A stretch of 64,000 nt of DNA from Bacillus sp. SD088 (GTDB lineage: Bacteria > Bacillota > Bacilli > Bacillales > Bacillaceae_C): the NCBI RefSeq assembly GCF_017355205.1, contig NZ_JADIJK010000022.1:29158-93157 (forward strand), in the 5' to 3' direction. Position 1 is the first letter of the stretch. Each line of letters begins with the position of its first letter. Below, in pieces: positions 36,750-46,514 of this stretch. A program made the position numbers and the translations under genes. The notes beneath the pieces are model-generated. The model was not told the origin of the DNA and ran no database searches. It saw nothing but the letters and a program-made list of their open reading frames with translations.

Positions 36750-36978
36750 ATTAAAAATCGAGGATCTGACTATTGGTTACAAGCAAATAACCTGGTTAAT
36801 AAAAGGCAAAAAACGCCTTTCATTTGAAAAATGAAGAACGTTTAATTTCTTATTGTCAAATTTCAAAAGGTGAACTAGTTGATTATAGTGGAAGGCGCAA
36901 ACTCTTGGTGATTAGTGTGACAGGTGAGCTCTCACAATAGCGACCTATAACTAAAAGGGGGCTACGCGTACAAAAGAA

Positions 36979-37489
36979 GCTTCATTAACGGAGATTTGGT
37001 GCGTAGGAGGTTCTACGCGCACAAATGCAGCTTCATTAACGGAAATTTGGTGCGTAGGAGGTTCTACGTGCACAAATGCAGCTTCATTAACGGAAATTTG
37101 GTGCGTAGATGGTTCTACGTGCACAAATGCAGCTTCATTAACGGAAATTTGGTGCGTAGGAGGTTCTACGCGCACAAATGCAGCTTCATTAACGGAGATT
37201 TGGTGCGTAGATGGTTCTACGTGCACAAATGCAACTTCATTAACGGAGATTTGGTGCGTAGGAGGTTCTACGTGCACAAATGCAACTTCATTAACGGAAT
37301 TTTGGTGCGTAGGAGGTTCTACGCGCACAAATGCAGCTTCATTAACGGAATTTTGGTGCGTAGGAGGTTCTACGCGCACAAATGCAGCTTCATTAACGGA
37401 ATTTTGGTGCGTAGGAGGTTCTACGCGCACAAATGCAGCTTCATTAACGGAGATTTGGTGCGTAGGAGGGGCTATGCGCACAAAAACGG
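36979..37489. repeat. 51-bp tandem repeat, ten units
   Basis: CTTCATTAACGG recurs at 36980, 37031, 37082, 37133, 37184, 37235, 37286, 37337, 37388 and 37439, exactly 51 bases apart. Each unit reads about CTTCATTAACGGAAATTTGG, GTGCGTAGGAGGTTCTACG, CGCACAAATGCAG. Units differ at a few fixed positions (GGAGA/GGAAA/GGAAT, GGAGG/GATGG, CGCGC/CGTGC, GCAGC/GCAAC). GTGCGTAG and CTACG(Y)GCAC make a near-palindrome in each unit. Since 51 is divisible by three, both strands show long open frames (17-residue repeats), but no ribosome site or promoter supports translation. Confidence 0.95.
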
Positions 37490-37534
37490 GTTGAGAGGCT
37501 ATAAATCAAAGACTAAATACGCGCCTGTCCTGAC

Positions 37535-37600
37535 GCTTCTTTGTGACACACCCTGGAGGCTCACTGCACGCCCCCGGAAAGCGCAACGATTTTACAAGGC
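37535..37600. repeat. fragment of a third dispersed repeat
   Basis: CACCCTGGAGGCTCACTGCA, then CGCCCCCGGAAAGCGCAACG resemble a repeat I remember from many Bacillus genomes (GGAGGCTCACCG...GCGGAAAGCG). Only one copy is in this window, so repeat status rests on memory. The rest of 37490-37680 shows no gene. Confidence 0.4.
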
Positions 37601-37671
37601 TATATTATCATTTATATTGAACAGGGGCTTTTTTACAAAAGAAATTATGAAATGGACTCAAAGATTACCCA

Positions 37672-37700
37672 ATAAAAAAAGAGTACCCGTTAGGATACCC
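37672..37700 (-). terminator. ychF terminator
   Basis: GGGTATCC-TAAC-GGGTACTC pairs over eight bases with G-U pairs and is followed by TTTTTTT on the minus strand, directly after the ychF stop. Confidence 0.8.
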
Positions 37701-38801
37701 TTATACATTAAATCGGAAATGAATAACATCCCCGTCTTTGACGAGGTACTCTTTTCCCTCAAGTCTTACTTTTCCAGCTTCTCTCGCTGCTGTCATAGAG
37801 CCCCCTGCTAATAAATCTTCGTAGGAAACTGTTTCTGCACGGATAAACCCTCTTTCAAAGTCGGTATGTATGACTCCTGCACATTGGGGAGCCTTCATTC
37901 CCTTTTTGAATGTCCATGCGCGCACTTCTTGAACTCCAGCAGTAAAGTAAGTAGCTAGACCTAAAAGATTATAGGTAGCACGAATCAATTTATCAAGGCC
38001 TGACTCATCAATTCCTAATTCTTCTAGGAACATCGCTTTTTCATCGTCATCTAGTTCAGCCATCTCTTCTTCAATTTGTGCACAAATTACAATCACTTCT
38101 GCTTGATCTTCTTTCGCAAACGCCTTTACTTTCTGCACATATTCATTATGTTCAGGATCTTGAATATCATCCTCATTCACATTGGCCACATATAAAACAG
38201 GCTTACTTGTCAAGAGATGAAGACCTTTGACAAGTTTCATTTGTTCCTCTGTAAACTCGATCGATCTAGCAGGTTTCTCTGCTTCAAATGCCTCTTTTAA
38301 TTTGGATAGAGCTGCAAATTCTATAACGGCTTCTTTATCCTTTTGTTTCGCCAATTTTTCCACTCGACCAATTCGTTTGTCAACTGTTTCTAAATCGGCA
38401 AGAATTAATTCAAGATTGATCGTTTCTATATCGTCAATTGGGTCCACTTTGCCTGATACGTGGGTGATATCCTCACTGTCAAAGCAACGAACTACATGGC
38501 AAATAGCATCAACTTGACGAATATGGGAGAGAAACTTATTACCAAGTCCCTCGCCTTTACTTGCACCTTTCACGATCCCAGCTATATCCGTAAATTCAAA
38601 GGCAGTAGGTACAGTCTTTTTAGGTTGTACAAGCTCTGTTAATTTTTGTAAACGAATATCAGGAACCTCTACAATTCCAACATTCGGATCAATTGTACAA
38701 AATGGGTAATTGGCAGCTTCTGCCCCTGCCTTAGTAATTGCATTAAATAAGGTAGATTTCCCGACATTCGGTAAACCTACAATCCCTGCTGTAAGGGCCA
38801 T
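37701..38801 (-). CDS. ychF: YchF/Obg-family ATPase
   Basis: 366 residues, the standard YchF length: P-loop GIVGLPNVGKSTLFNAIT (about 7-24), G2/G3 (FTDIAGIVKGASKGEGLGN), the degenerate NxxE specificity motif (YVANVNED) that makes it prefer ATP, a coiled-coil domain, and C-terminal TGS domain. It binds ribosomes and acts in translation fidelity and stress response. ATG 38801 preferred with GAGGAG upstream; three further codons are open. Confidence 0.97.
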   Translation of the reverse strand: MALTAGIVGLPNVGKSTLFNAITKAGAEAANYPFCTIDPNVGIVEVPDIRLQKLTELVQPKKTVPTAFEFTDIAGIVKGASKGEGLGNKFLSHIRQVDAICHVVRCFDSEDITHVSGKVDPIDDIETINLELILADLETVDKRIGRVEKLAKQKDKEAVIEFAALSKLKEAFEAEKPARSIEFTEEQMKLVKGLHLLTSKPVLYVANVNEDDIQDPEHNEYVQKVKAFAKEDQAEVIVICAQIEEEMAELDDDEKAMFLEELGIDESGLDKLIRATYNLLGLATYFTAGVQEVRAWTFKKGMKAPQCAGVIHTDFERGFIRAETVSYEDLLAGGSMTAAREAGKVRLEGKEYLVKDGDVIHFRFNV

Positions 38802-39013
38802 TGTTGTCACTCCTCTTTTAACTTGTCCATTCTATCGACTACCATAAAGGTTGTCTTTACTATTTCATTCATTACCATTATAGAGAGTCCTTTTTTAAAA
38901 AACAATTTCATCATACATTATATGATTGACCAAGCTGTGTGAAAACGCTCGTCGACCAAGAGGACAGACAAGCGAGCTAAACAGCGCAGTAGGTATGTGT
39001 TTGTTCACAGTCT

Positions 39014-39040
39014 AAAGCATGAGGCTATTCCTCATGCTTT
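39014..39040 (-). terminator. yyzM terminator overlapping its 3' end
   Basis: AAAGCATGAGG and CCTCATGCTTT form a perfect 11-bp stem with a five-base loop. The right arm is coding sequence of the last codons, so the stop codon lies in the loop. Confidence 0.8.
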
Positions 39041-39222
39041 TCTACGATCTTTTTCATCTTTCTCATGAATTCGCGTCGAGGCAGCATAACACTATGGCCA
39101 CATCCCTCACACTTTATGCGAATATCCATTCCCATCCGAATGATTTTCCAACGGTTGGTGCCACATGGATGTTGCTTTTTCATTTCCACTACATCATGAA
39201 GATTGAATTCTTTTTTTTCCAA
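39025..39222 (-). CDS. yyzM: DUF951 protein (YyzM)
   Basis: A 65-residue basic protein: FNLHDVVEMKKQHPCGTNRW, then IRIKCEGCGHSVMLPRREF. The HPCG...CEGCG pattern suggests a zinc ribbon, and the length and motifs match DUF951, which in Bacillus lies between ychF and the parB region as here. Function is unproven; a nucleic-acid-binding role is plausible from the basic zinc-ribbon character. Confidence 0.9.
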   Translation of the reverse strand: MEKKEFNLHDVVEMKKQHPCGTNRWKIIRMGMDIRIKCEGCGHSVMLPRREFMRKMKKIVEKHEE

Positions 39223-39349
39223 TTTCTTTCCCCCTGATGAATATTTTATAATATTTTAGCAAAAGTGTATTGAAATGAACAGCTTCCTTATGATTTTTCA
39301 CTTTCAATGTATAGAAAGAATATCTCTTCCGTATAATGGTACTGATTGC

Positions 39350-39434
39350 GAAAAGCGGAAGGCGGTAGTTTAGGGGCGACAAGTAAATGTTCCCTTCCTA
39401 GGTGCAGCTCGATCCCCTACCGCCTGTAGCTAGA
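39350..39434. repeat. dispersed repeat A, copy 4 (short)
   Basis: GAAAAGCGGAAGGCGGTAGT, GGCGACAAGTAAATGTTCCC, and the end CTACCGCCTGTAGCTAGACA are inverted around the centre. It ends about 50 bases before yyaC and may contain its upstream region. Confidence 0.6.
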
Positions 39435-39484
39435 CACACCTACATTGATTACCAAATCAATCCCAAGGAAAAGGAGCTACCGGC

Positions 39485-40108
39485 ATGAGAGAAGAAGCTT
39501 TCCTCCATATATCCAAACAAAGGGAAATTCATATTCATCATACAGATCCACTGTCTACAAAATCTATTGCCGATGGGATGGTAGATTTACTTCCTCTTTA
39601 TCAGCGTTCCCCGATTATCCTTGTATGTATTGGGACAGATCGTTCAACAGGTGATTCTTTAGGCCCTTTAACAGGCAGTTTTCTTCAAGAAGCTAACTTA
39701 ACCCATTTCCATGTGTATGGGACATTGGATGAACCGGTCCATGCCGTAAACCTCCAGGAAAAGTTGGAAGCTATTCAAACTCAATACACCAATCCCTTTA
39801 TAATTGGCATTGACGCCTGTTTAGGGAGAATGAAGAATATCGGAATGATTAAAGTTGGTGCGGGACCTGTTAAGCCTGGTGCAGGTGTAAAGAAGGAGCT
39901 ACCTCATGTTGGTCATATGCATATGACAGGCATTGTTAATGTCAGTGGCTATATGGAATTCTTTGTTCTACAAAATACACGGCTTAACTTAGTCATGAAT
40001 ATGGCTAAACAACTGGCTTCAGCCATTATTCAGGCAGATCAGATCTATACTGAGCAAAAAGGCTCGTCATCCCGTCAATGGGATATGTCGGAGGAAAATT
40101 TATTATAA
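39485..40108 (+). CDS. yyaC: YyaC spore protease-like sporulation protein
   Basis: A 207-residue protein of the YyaC/DUF1256 family: PIILVCIGTDRSTGDSLGPL, HAVNLQEKLE, FIIGIDACLGRMKNIGMI, VGHMHMTGIVNVSGYMEF. The fold is related to germination protease and hydrogenase-maturation proteases; it is made in the forespore in B. subtilis, with uncertain substrate. AAGGAG precedes the ATG. It is the only plus-strand gene in this part, convergent with parB, as in B. subtilis. Confidence 0.92.
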   Translation: MREEAFLHISKQREIHIHHTDPLSTKSIADGMVDLLPLYQRSPIILVCIGTDRSTGDSLGPLTGSFLQEANLTHFHVYGTLDEPVHAVNLQEKLEAIQTQYTNPFIIGIDACLGRMKNIGMIKVGAGPVKPGAGVKKELPHVGHMHMTGIVNVSGYMEFFVLQNTRLNLVMNMAKQLASAIIQADQIYTEQKGSSSRQWDMSEENLL

Positions 40109-40137
40109 CTCACTAGCTTTATTTTCCTCCCCTTTAA

Positions 40138-40983
40138 TTAGTTTTTTTCTAATAAATGTAAAATTCTTTCTAAATCTTCTGCTGATAAAAATTCAATTTC
40201 AATTTTACCCTTTTTCTTGTTTCTCTTGATTGTAACGGTTGTTCCAAACTTTTCCCGTAAATTATTTTCACTTTCAACAAGGAAAACATCCTTTTTGGGT
40301 CTTTCCTTTTTTGTTTCACGTGGAACATTTTGGTTGATTTGCTGAACTAGTTGCTCAAGCTGCCTTACATTCAGTCCCTCTTTTACAGTCTTTTCCGCAA
40401 TTGCTTCAATTTTTTCTTTTCTTTTTAGTCCTAATAAAGTGCGCCCATGTCCCATGGAAAGCTTCCCTTCCACAATATGGTTTTGAATATTTTCTGGCAA
40501 GCTTAAAAGGCGAATATGGTTGGCAATATATGGGCGGCTTTTCCCTAACCTTTTGGCCAAATCTTCTTGTGTAAAGTCTAGTTTTTCCATTAAGGTTTGA
40601 TAAGCGAGCGCCTCTTCAATGGGCGTTAGATCTTCCCTTTGTAAATTTTCAAGTACAGCCAATTCCATCATTTGCTGATCTGTAAATTCTTTGACAACAG
40701 CCGGAATAGTTTTTAGCTTTGCTGCTTTAGAAGCGCGAAAACGGCGCTCCCCTACAACAATTTCATATCCCTTAATATTTTTACGAACAATAATCGGTTG
40801 TAATACACCATGTTGTTTGATCGATTCTTTTAATTCCGAAATTGCCTCTTCTGAAAATACCTTTCTAGGTTGATAAGGATTGGGCTTAATTTCCATTAAT
40901 TCAATTTCTCGTACTGTTTCCTCTTCATTAACTTCTACATTTGTAAATAAAGCATTAATCCCTTTCCCAAGACCTTTAGCCAT
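40138..40983 (-). CDS. parB: ParB/Spo0J chromosome-partitioning protein
   Basis: 281 residues: N-terminal MAKGLGKGINALF (Soj-activating region), CTPase/ParB domain with VVGERRFRASKAAKLKTIP, NLQREDLTPIEEALAY, helix-turn-helix TQEDLAKRLGKSRPYIANHI, and C-terminal dimerisation domain. It loads as a CTP clamp at parS and recruits SMC; in B. subtilis it also blocks sporulation when Soj is free. ATG 40983 lies inside the soj 3' end (8-base overlap). A perfect parS lies within the gene. Confidence 0.98.
   Translation of the reverse strand: MAKGLGKGINALFTNVEVNEEETVREIELMEIKPNPYQPRKVFSEEAISELKESIKQHGVLQPIIVRKNIKGYEIVVGERRFRASKAAKLKTIPAVVKEFTDQQMMELAVLENLQREDLTPIEEALAYQTLMEKLDFTQEDLAKRLGKSRPYIANHIRLLSLPENIQNHIVEGKLSMGHGRTLLGLKRKEKIEAIAEKTVKEGLNVRQLEQLVQQINQNVPRETKKERPKKDVFLVESENNLREKFGTTVTIKRNKKKGKIEIEFLSAEDLERILHLLEKN
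40312..40327. other. parS: parS site inside parB
   Basis: TGTTTCACGTGGAACA (the reverse complement of TGTTCCACGTGAAACA), a perfect ParB site in the 3' part of parB, coding for NVPRET. B. subtilis also has a parS in spo0J. Confidence 0.95.
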
Positions 40984-41737
40984 TTTCAGCCACTTCCTTT
41001 GCAAGATCTAAGTAAACCTCTGCTCCCCGTGATTTTGGGTCATATAGAATGATAGGTTCTCCATGACTCGGTGCTTCACTTAACCGAATATTACGTGGAA
41101 TAATGGTTTGATATACTTTATTTTGGAAATACTTCTTCACTTCTTGAATGACCTGGAGTCCTAGATTTGTGCGTGCATCCAACATTGTTAACAACACGCC
41201 TTCAATCATCAATTCATTGTTTAAATGCTTTTGTACTAAACGGACTGTATTTAATAACTGACTCAAACCTTCTAAAGCATAATACTCACATTGAACAGGG
41301 ATGATCACTGAATCGGATGCTGTTAAAGCATTTAATGTGAGTAATCCAAGGGATGGAGGACAATCAATTAAAATATAATCATATTCATCCTTTACTTGAT
41401 CTACTGCTCTTTTCAATCGTACCTCTCTTGAAATAGTTGGTACTAATTCAACTTCAGCTCCCGCTAATTGAATCGTTGATGGGACTGCAAATAACCTTTC
41501 TACAGCTGTTTGCTTAATGACCGTCTTCATATCAACATCATCAACAAGCACGTCATAGACACATTGCTGTACATCCCCTTTATCAATTCCTGAACCACTG
41601 GTTGCATTCCCTTGTGGATCTATATCTATAAGTAAAACCTTTTTTCCTATATAGGCTAAACAAGCACCAAGATTAACTGAGGTGGTCGTTTTTCCGACGC
41701 CTCCCTTTTGGTTCGCTATGGAAATAATCTTTCCCAA
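40976..41737 (-). CDS. soj: Soj/ParA chromosome-partitioning ATPase
   Basis: 253 residues: deviant Walker A NQKGGVGKTTTSVNLGA (about 9-25), Walker A' LLIDIDPQGNATSG, Walker B YILIDCPPSLGLLTLNAL. It dimerises on DNA with ATP, is turned over by ParB, and controls DnaA at the origin. I chose TTG 41737 because AGGTGA lies upstream and it gives MGKIISIANQKGG, the normal start; the GTG at 41746 would overlap the ribosome site. Confidence 0.97.
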   Translation of the reverse strand: MGKIISIANQKGGVGKTTTSVNLGACLAYIGKKVLLIDIDPQGNATSGSGIDKGDVQQCVYDVLVDDVDMKTVIKQTAVERLFAVPSTIQLAGAEVELVPTISREVRLKRAVDQVKDEYDYILIDCPPSLGLLTLNALTASDSVIIPVQCEYYALEGLSQLLNTVRLVQKHLNNELMIEGVLLTMLDARTNLGLQVIQEVKKYFQNKVYQTIIPRNIRLSEAPSHGEPIILYDPKSRGAEVYLDLAKEVAENG

Positions 41738-41837
41738 CGATTTCACCTGCCTTTTTCGTTCAAAATTGACTCATGTATTCTATTTTAACAAAAAACTCTA
41801 CTAAAAACTCTTTGTAAGAAAAAAAGTTTTAAAAGAA

Positions 41838-42010
41838 CAAAAGCGCAAGCGCCTGGTTAGCCCCGACAAGCAAATGTTCTGAGCCAATAAAAGTCCGTTT
41901 TTTATTGGCTCAGGTTATTAAGCGGAACATCAGCTAAGTTCGCGCCGTCCTGGCGCAACACCGATGGACTCACATCCTGCGAGCCTCGAGGGGCTAGGCG
42001 CTGGAGCCGG
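41838..42010. repeat. dispersed repeat A, copy 5 (with extra module)
   Basis: It begins AAAAGCGCAAGCGCCTGG, includes GCCCCGACAAGCAAATGTTC, a perfect hairpin GAGCCAATAAAAG/..TTTTATTGGCTC, the module CGGAACATCAGCTAAGTTCG also present in copy 2, and ends GGGGCTAGGCGCTGGAGCC. It fills most of the soj-noc gap. Confidence 0.78.
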
Positions 42011-42143
42011 ATACCGACCGCCATATAAACTAGTTAGCAACAAGCTAATTTTTTTATGACTTCGCTAAATCAAAAAAAAGAGAAACTTATTAGCTTCTCC
42101 GTTTACCTTAGTTTAGTAGGATTTCACTAAAAGAAAGTCCCCT

Positions 42144-43013
42144 TTACTTTTTAGCACCCTTTTTAGGGATTTTAATAGTTATTTGATAGTATTCGTCAAA
42201 ATCTTCTTCCTCTGAATCTAAATTGATGCCACTATCTGTGACCATGGAAAGAGATTGACGGATTGTGTTAACCGCAATTCTCATATCTTTACTAATTGCT
42301 TTTCGCCTTGTTTTAGGTTTCTCTTTTTGTGTGAGCATTTTTACCACTTGCTCTTCCGTCTGTTTTACATTTAAATTTTTTTCGATCACCAAATTCATAA
42401 CTTGGATCTGTTTTTCGACGTCCTTCAGTGGAATAAGTGCTCGAGCATGCCGCTCCGTGATTTTCTTCTGTAAAAGGCCTTCTTGAATTTCTTCTGGCAG
42501 CTTTAATAAACGTAATTTATTTGCTACAGTGGATTGTCCTTTTCCTAAGCGTTGAGCTAATGCTTCTTGTGTTAAATTATGAATATCTAATAACTTTCCA
42601 TAGGCAATCGCCTCTTCAATGGGTGTCAATTCTTCACGCTGTAAATTTTCAATTAATGCAACAGAGGCTGTTTCTGTATCATTTAAATTTTTTATAATGG
42701 CAGGCACTTCTGCCCATTCAAGGCTCTGAATGGCTCGATAACGCCGCTCTCCTGCAATAATTTCAAACTGATCGTCTTCTATCTCTCTGACGACAATCGG
42801 TTGAATCATGCCATGTGTTCGTATTGTTCTTGCTAATTCTTCAATTTTTTCCTCATTAAAGATTGTTCTCGGCTGAAACCGATTTGGGACAATTTTTATC
42901 GTGGGGATATTTCGTACTTCTTCTTTTTCTTCTATTTCTTCGTCCATCTCTTCTTTATCTATTGGTAATTCTTTATCCCCCATACCAAACAAACGAGAAA
43001 AAGGATGCTTCAT
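42144..43013 (-). CDS. noc: Noc nucleoid occlusion protein
   Basis: A 289-residue ParB paralogue: N-terminal amphipathic segment ([12 protein letters not shown]) that tethers to membrane, acidic linker, ParB CTPase core ([20 protein letters not shown]), [16 protein letters not shown], helix-turn-helix [20 protein letters not shown]. The recognition helix (GQSTVANK) differs from ParB (SRPYIANH), in line with Noc binding its own sites (NBS) and preventing division over the nucleoid. It is in the usual place beside rsmG. I found no exact NBS in the window. Confidence 0.94.
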   Translation of the reverse strand: MKHPFSRLFGMGDKELPIDKEEMDEEIEEKEEVRNIPTIKIVPNRFQPRTIFNEEKIEELARTIRTHGMIQPIVVREIEDDQFEIIAGERRYRAIQSLEWAEVPAIIKNLNDTETASVALIENLQREELTPIEEAIAYGKLLDIHNLTQEALAQRLGKGQSTVANKLRLLKLPEEIQEGLLQKKITERHARALIPLKDVEKQIQVMNLVIEKNLNVKQTEEQVVKMLTQKEKPKTRRKAISKDMRIAVNTIRQSLSMVTDSGINLDSEEEDFDEYYQITIKIPKKGAKK

Positions 43014-43350
43014 CCTTCGACACCACCTTATAGAAACTCCCTTACAGCTGATCCCCCATAAGCCAAGGCTGTATGGGTCTATTTCTTAGCAGCTTTTGAA
43101 GGGCTGTTATGAACGCTTTTTTCTCACATAAAGCGGACTTTAATCCTCCTTAATAAGGAGCACAGATTAATTTCGCAATTTCCTATTGGCAGGCTTAGTA
43201 TGGCGACGTCCTGTCGCTTTGCCTGTACTAGTTCGCAACACCTTTGTGACCTGCCTGAATCAGCCCGGGATTTGACTTTCAATTAAATCCAGATAAATGT
43301 CACTATACCATATCATTCTATCTTTTTTGGACATTTCCTGCTTTCTTCCC
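43014..43350. other. noc-rsmG intergenic region with repeat module
   Basis: No gene. GGCTTAGTATGGCGACGTCC, TGTCGCTTTGCCTGTACTAG at about 43190-43232 resembles the extra module of repeat A copies 2 and 5, so this may be a solo module. A GCCCGGGATTT at 43262 is not a full Noc site. The gap also holds the noc promoter, not located. Confidence 0.4.
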
Positions 43351-44067
43351 CTATTCTAAAGGCATTTTATTTGGAGTTCCAGGTTTCCTTGGGTACTTTT
43401 TTGGTGTGGTTTTTATTTTATCAATCACAATAATGCTCCGCTCACTTTTTTCGATCGGTAATTCAAATGAATGGATAGCGATTGTTTTTCCCCCTAATTG
43501 TTTAATCGCTTTTTCTGCCACTTGGAGCTCCTCTTCCGCATTGGCTGCCTTCATTGCAACAAAGCGCCCGCCTTGTTTGACAAGCGGCAAACATAATTCG
43601 CTTAACACAGACATCCTTGCTACAGCTCTTGCCATTACCATATCATATTGAGCACGGAATGATTGATTTTGAGCAAAGGTCTCAGCTCGATCATGATAGA
43701 AATATGTATGTTCCAAATGTAGCTCTGCCGATAGATGCTCTAAAAAGCGTATTCTTTTTTGTAAAGAGTCAACAATCGTAATGTTCAGCTCGGGAAAACA
43801 AATTTTTAAAGGAATACTAGGAAAACCAGCTCCTGCCCCTACATCACAAATACGGATGGGCCCTTTAAAGTCCATAAAGAAAGCGGCACTAATCGAATCA
43901 TAAAAATGCTTTAAGTAAACTTCCTCCCGATCTGTGATCGCCGTTAGATTCATTTTATCATTCCATTCAACCAATATTTCAAAATATTGCTCGAATTGAT
44001 TAAGCTGAAGGGAATTTAGTTGAATCCCCTTTGACGCCAACATACTGACAAATTGATCCACATTCAT
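43351..44067 (-). CDS. rsmG: 16S rRNA guanosine-527 N7-methyltransferase RsmG
   Basis: A 238-residue methyltransferase: [23 protein letters not shown] motif [17 protein letters not shown], then [20 protein letters not shown] and [12 protein letters not shown], all typical of RsmG (GidB). It methylates G527 in the 530 loop; its loss gives low-level streptomycin resistance. It lies downstream of mnmG as in most Bacillales. Confidence 0.97.
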   Translation of the reverse strand: MNVDQFVSMLASKGIQLNSLQLNQFEQYFEILVEWNDKMNLTAITDREEVYLKHFYDSISAAFFMDFKGPIRICDVGAGAGFPSIPLKICFPELNITIVDSLQKRIRFLEHLSAELHLEHTYFYHDRAETFAQNQSFRAQYDMVMARAVARMSVLSELCLPLVKQGGRFVAMKAANAEEELQVAEKAIKQLGGKTIAIHSFELPIEKSERSIIVIDKIKTTPKKYPRKPGTPNKMPLE

Positions 44068-44139
44068 ATCAATTCATTCCTTATCTATTAGGCCTGATCC
44101 TAACACTAATTAAATTTATTTCCTATCTTTCAAGATATA

Positions 44140-44182
44140 GGCTGGAACGCACTGACCACCTGATGTGTTAGACGTTCCAACC
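44140..44182 (-). terminator. hairpin between mnmG and rsmG
   Basis: GGTTGGAACG (44182-44173) and CGTTCCAGCC (44149-44140) pair with one G-U. It lies between the mnmG stop and the rsmG start; the long loop and absence of a T-run make termination only partial, if any. Confidence 0.4.
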
Positions 44183-44195
44183 TTTAATAGCTTTG

Positions 44196-46097
44196 TTATT
44201 GTGCCGCATTCTCTGCTATTTTTGCAATTTTCCCTTGTTCAATATAAACGAGCAAAATCGAAATATCAGAAGGATTGACTCCTGAAATACGCGAAGCTTG
44301 GGCAATGGATAACGGGCGAACCTTCATTAGTTTTTGCCGTGCTTCTGTCGCAATTCCATTAATGGCTTCATAATTAATCTGTTCTGGAATCTTCTTATTT
44401 TCTAACTTTTTTAGCTTTTCTACTTGCTGTAGTGATTTTTCAATATAGCCTTCATATTTAAGTTGAATTTCAACCTGTTCAATCACATGTTTTGGTAGCT
44501 CTTCTTCTAATGGTATCAATTCAATGACCTTTTGATAAGACATTTCTGGACGTTTGACCAAATCTGCTGCTCGAATACCATCTTTTAAAGGACTTCCGCC
44601 TGCTTCCTGAATCACGGCTTGTGTCTTTTCATTTGGTTTAATAATCGTTGAACGGAATCGTTTGATCTCCGCAGCAATCGCTGATTTCTTATTGATAAAT
44701 GTTTCATAGCGCTCCTCAGGGATAAGACCAATTTGATGACCTAACTCTGTTAAACGGAGATCTGCGTTATCATGACGAAGCAATAGACGATACTCCGCTC
44801 TTGATGTCAGGAGTCTGTATGGCTCATTCGTTCCTTTTGTCACTAAATCATCAATAAGGACACCAATATAAGCGTCCGAGCGACTTAAAATGACCTCATC
44901 TTTTCCAAGCACCCGCCTTGCTGCGTTAATACCAGCCATAATTCCCTGAGCGGCCGCTTCTTCATATCCAGATGTCCCATTAATTTGACCAGCTGTATAA
45001 AGATTTTTAATCTTTTTTGTTTCTAATGTTGGCCACAATTGTGTTGGTACAAGGGCATCATACTCAATCGCATAGCCCGGACGCATCATTTTAGCATTTT
45101 CTAATCCAGGCACAGTTGTAATTAATTGATGCTGCACTTCCTCAGGAAGACTAGTAGATAAACCTTGGACATAGACTTCATTTGTATGTCTGCCTTCAGG
45201 TTCTAGGAAGATTTGATGTCTCGGTTTATCGTTAAAACGAACTACTTTATCCTCAATCGATGGGCAATAACGGGCACCCGTTCCCTTAATCATACCGGAA
45301 AACATTGGAGAACGATGCAAGTTTTCATCAATCAACTGATGCGTTTGTAAATTCGTATACGTTAGCCAGCATGGCAACTGATCTGTTATAAATTTCGTTG
45401 TTTCATAGCTAAAGGCTCGGGGTTCTTCATCCCCAGGTTGGATCTCTGTTTTACTATAATCAATGGTTTTGCTATTAATCCGTGGTGGTGTTCCTGTTTT
45501 AAAACGCTCCATTTCAAAACCAAGCTCTTGTAAATATTCTGCCAGTTTAATCGATGGCTTTTGATTATTTGGACCACTTGAATATTTCAATTCTCCTAAA
45601 ATAATTTCACCACGTAGGAAAGTACCTGTCGTAATCACGACAGTTTTTCCTCGGAATATCGCACCTGTATGAGTGACAATCCCTTTACATACACCATCTT
45701 CCAAAACTAGCTCATCCACCATGGCTTGAAGCAAGGTAAGATTTGGTTCACTTTCTAATGTATTTTTCATTTCTTGTTGGTATAGCGTCTTATCTGCTTG
45801 TGCTCGTAAAGCTTGCACTGCCGGGCCTTTTCCTGTATTTAACATTCTCATTTGAATATATGTTTTATCTATATTTTTAGCCATTTCTCCGCCAAGTGCA
45901 TCGATTTCTCGGACGACAACCCCTTTAGCTGGTCCCCCAATAGAAGGGTTGCAGGGCATGAATGCGATCATATCAAGATTCAGTGTCAGCATGAGTGTTT
46001 TTGCACCCATTCTGGCAGCCGCCAGACCCGCTTCACATCCGGCATGGCCTGCTCCGATCACAATGACATCATATTGGCCTGCCTCATAATGTTGCAT
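44196..46097 (-). CDS. mnmG: MnmG tRNA uridine-34 modification enzyme (FAD)
   Basis: A 633-residue FAD enzyme: dinucleotide motif [57 protein letters not shown], and the C-terminal helical domain ([20 protein letters not shown]) that binds MnmE. With MnmE it installs carboxymethylaminomethyl on U34 of certain tRNAs, needed for correct decoding. Start ATG 46097 preceded by GGAGG. Length is normal. Confidence 0.98.
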   Translation of the reverse strand: MQHYEAGQYDVIVIGAGHAGCEAGLAAARMGAKTLMLTLNLDMIAFMPCNPSIGGPAKGVVVREIDALGGEMAKNIDKTYIQMRMLNTGKGPAVQALRAQADKTLYQQEMKNTLESEPNLTLLQAMVDELVLEDGVCKGIVTHTGAIFRGKTVVITTGTFLRGEIILGELKYSSGPNNQKPSIKLAEYLQELGFEMERFKTGTPPRINSKTIDYSKTEIQPGDEEPRAFSYETTKFITDQLPCWLTYTNLQTHQLIDENLHRSPMFSGMIKGTGARYCPSIEDKVVRFNDKPRHQIFLEPEGRHTNEVYVQGLSTSLPEEVQHQLITTVPGLENAKMMRPGYAIEYDALVPTQLWPTLETKKIKNLYTAGQINGTSGYEEAAAQGIMAGINAARRVLGKDEVILSRSDAYIGVLIDDLVTKGTNEPYRLLTSRAEYRLLLRHDNADLRLTELGHQIGLIPEERYETFINKKSAIAAEIKRFRSTIIKPNEKTQAVIQEAGGSPLKDGIRAADLVKRPEMSYQKVIELIPLEEELPKHVIEQVEIQLKYEGYIEKSLQQVEKLKKLENKKIPEQINYEAINGIATEARQKLMKVRPLSIAQASRISGVNPSDISILLVYIEQGKIAKIAENAAQ

Positions 46098-46205
46098 ATC
46101 ATTTAATCCTCCTTAGTATTTGTGATTGATCTATTTTAACAGTAAACATTAAGTCTTAAAAATTTTATTCCCAACATAAGGCTGCTAGTTACTGGTCAAA
46201 ACGGG

Positions 46206-46514
46206 CGCTAAATAGGCGCCTATGCTTTTCTTTTTGTCTAACTGCTAGCAAACTTTCGGTGCCTTCCTACGATAAGTCAACATCGGCTCATCCTTCGCCG
46301 TGTTTCCTTTATCTCGTCGAAAGTCTTTAAATTTGTATGTCGCTAAACAGGCGCCTTCGCTTTTCTTTTTGTCTAGCTCCGGCGCCTAGCGACTAGCAAA
46401 TTTACGTCTTTCTCCTACGATAAGTCAACATCGGCTCATCCTTCGCCGTGTTTCCTTTATCTCGTCGAAAGTCTTTAAATGTGTACGTCGCTAAACAGGC
46501 GCCTTCGCTTTTCT
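46206..46514. repeat. repeat A (reversed) with 148-bp tandem duplication
   Basis: CCTACGATAAGTCAACATCG starts at 46266 and again at 46414, with about 100 near-identical bases following each (through GCTAAACAGGCGCCTTCGC, TTTTCTTT). Between them GTCTAGCTCCGGCGCCTAGC is the inverted end of repeat A. So the mnmG-mnmE gap (46098-46514) is wholly made of repeat copies, the last touching the mnmE stop codon. No gene in the gap. Confidence 0.8.

Noticed and set aside
36951..37481. Minus-strand 176-residue frame of THQ-SVNEAAFVRVEP-type repeats
   Set aside because: It exists only because the 51-bp repeat lacks stops in this frame; start is a GTG without ribosome site and the plus strand shows an equally long frame.
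36979..37489. CRISPR array
   Set aside because: Units are contiguous 51-bp repeats without unique spacers and no cas genes are nearby.
36996..37811. Plus-strand 271-residue frame through the 51-bp array
   Set aside because: It runs on antisense into ychF and has no plausible start signal; a by-product of the repeat.
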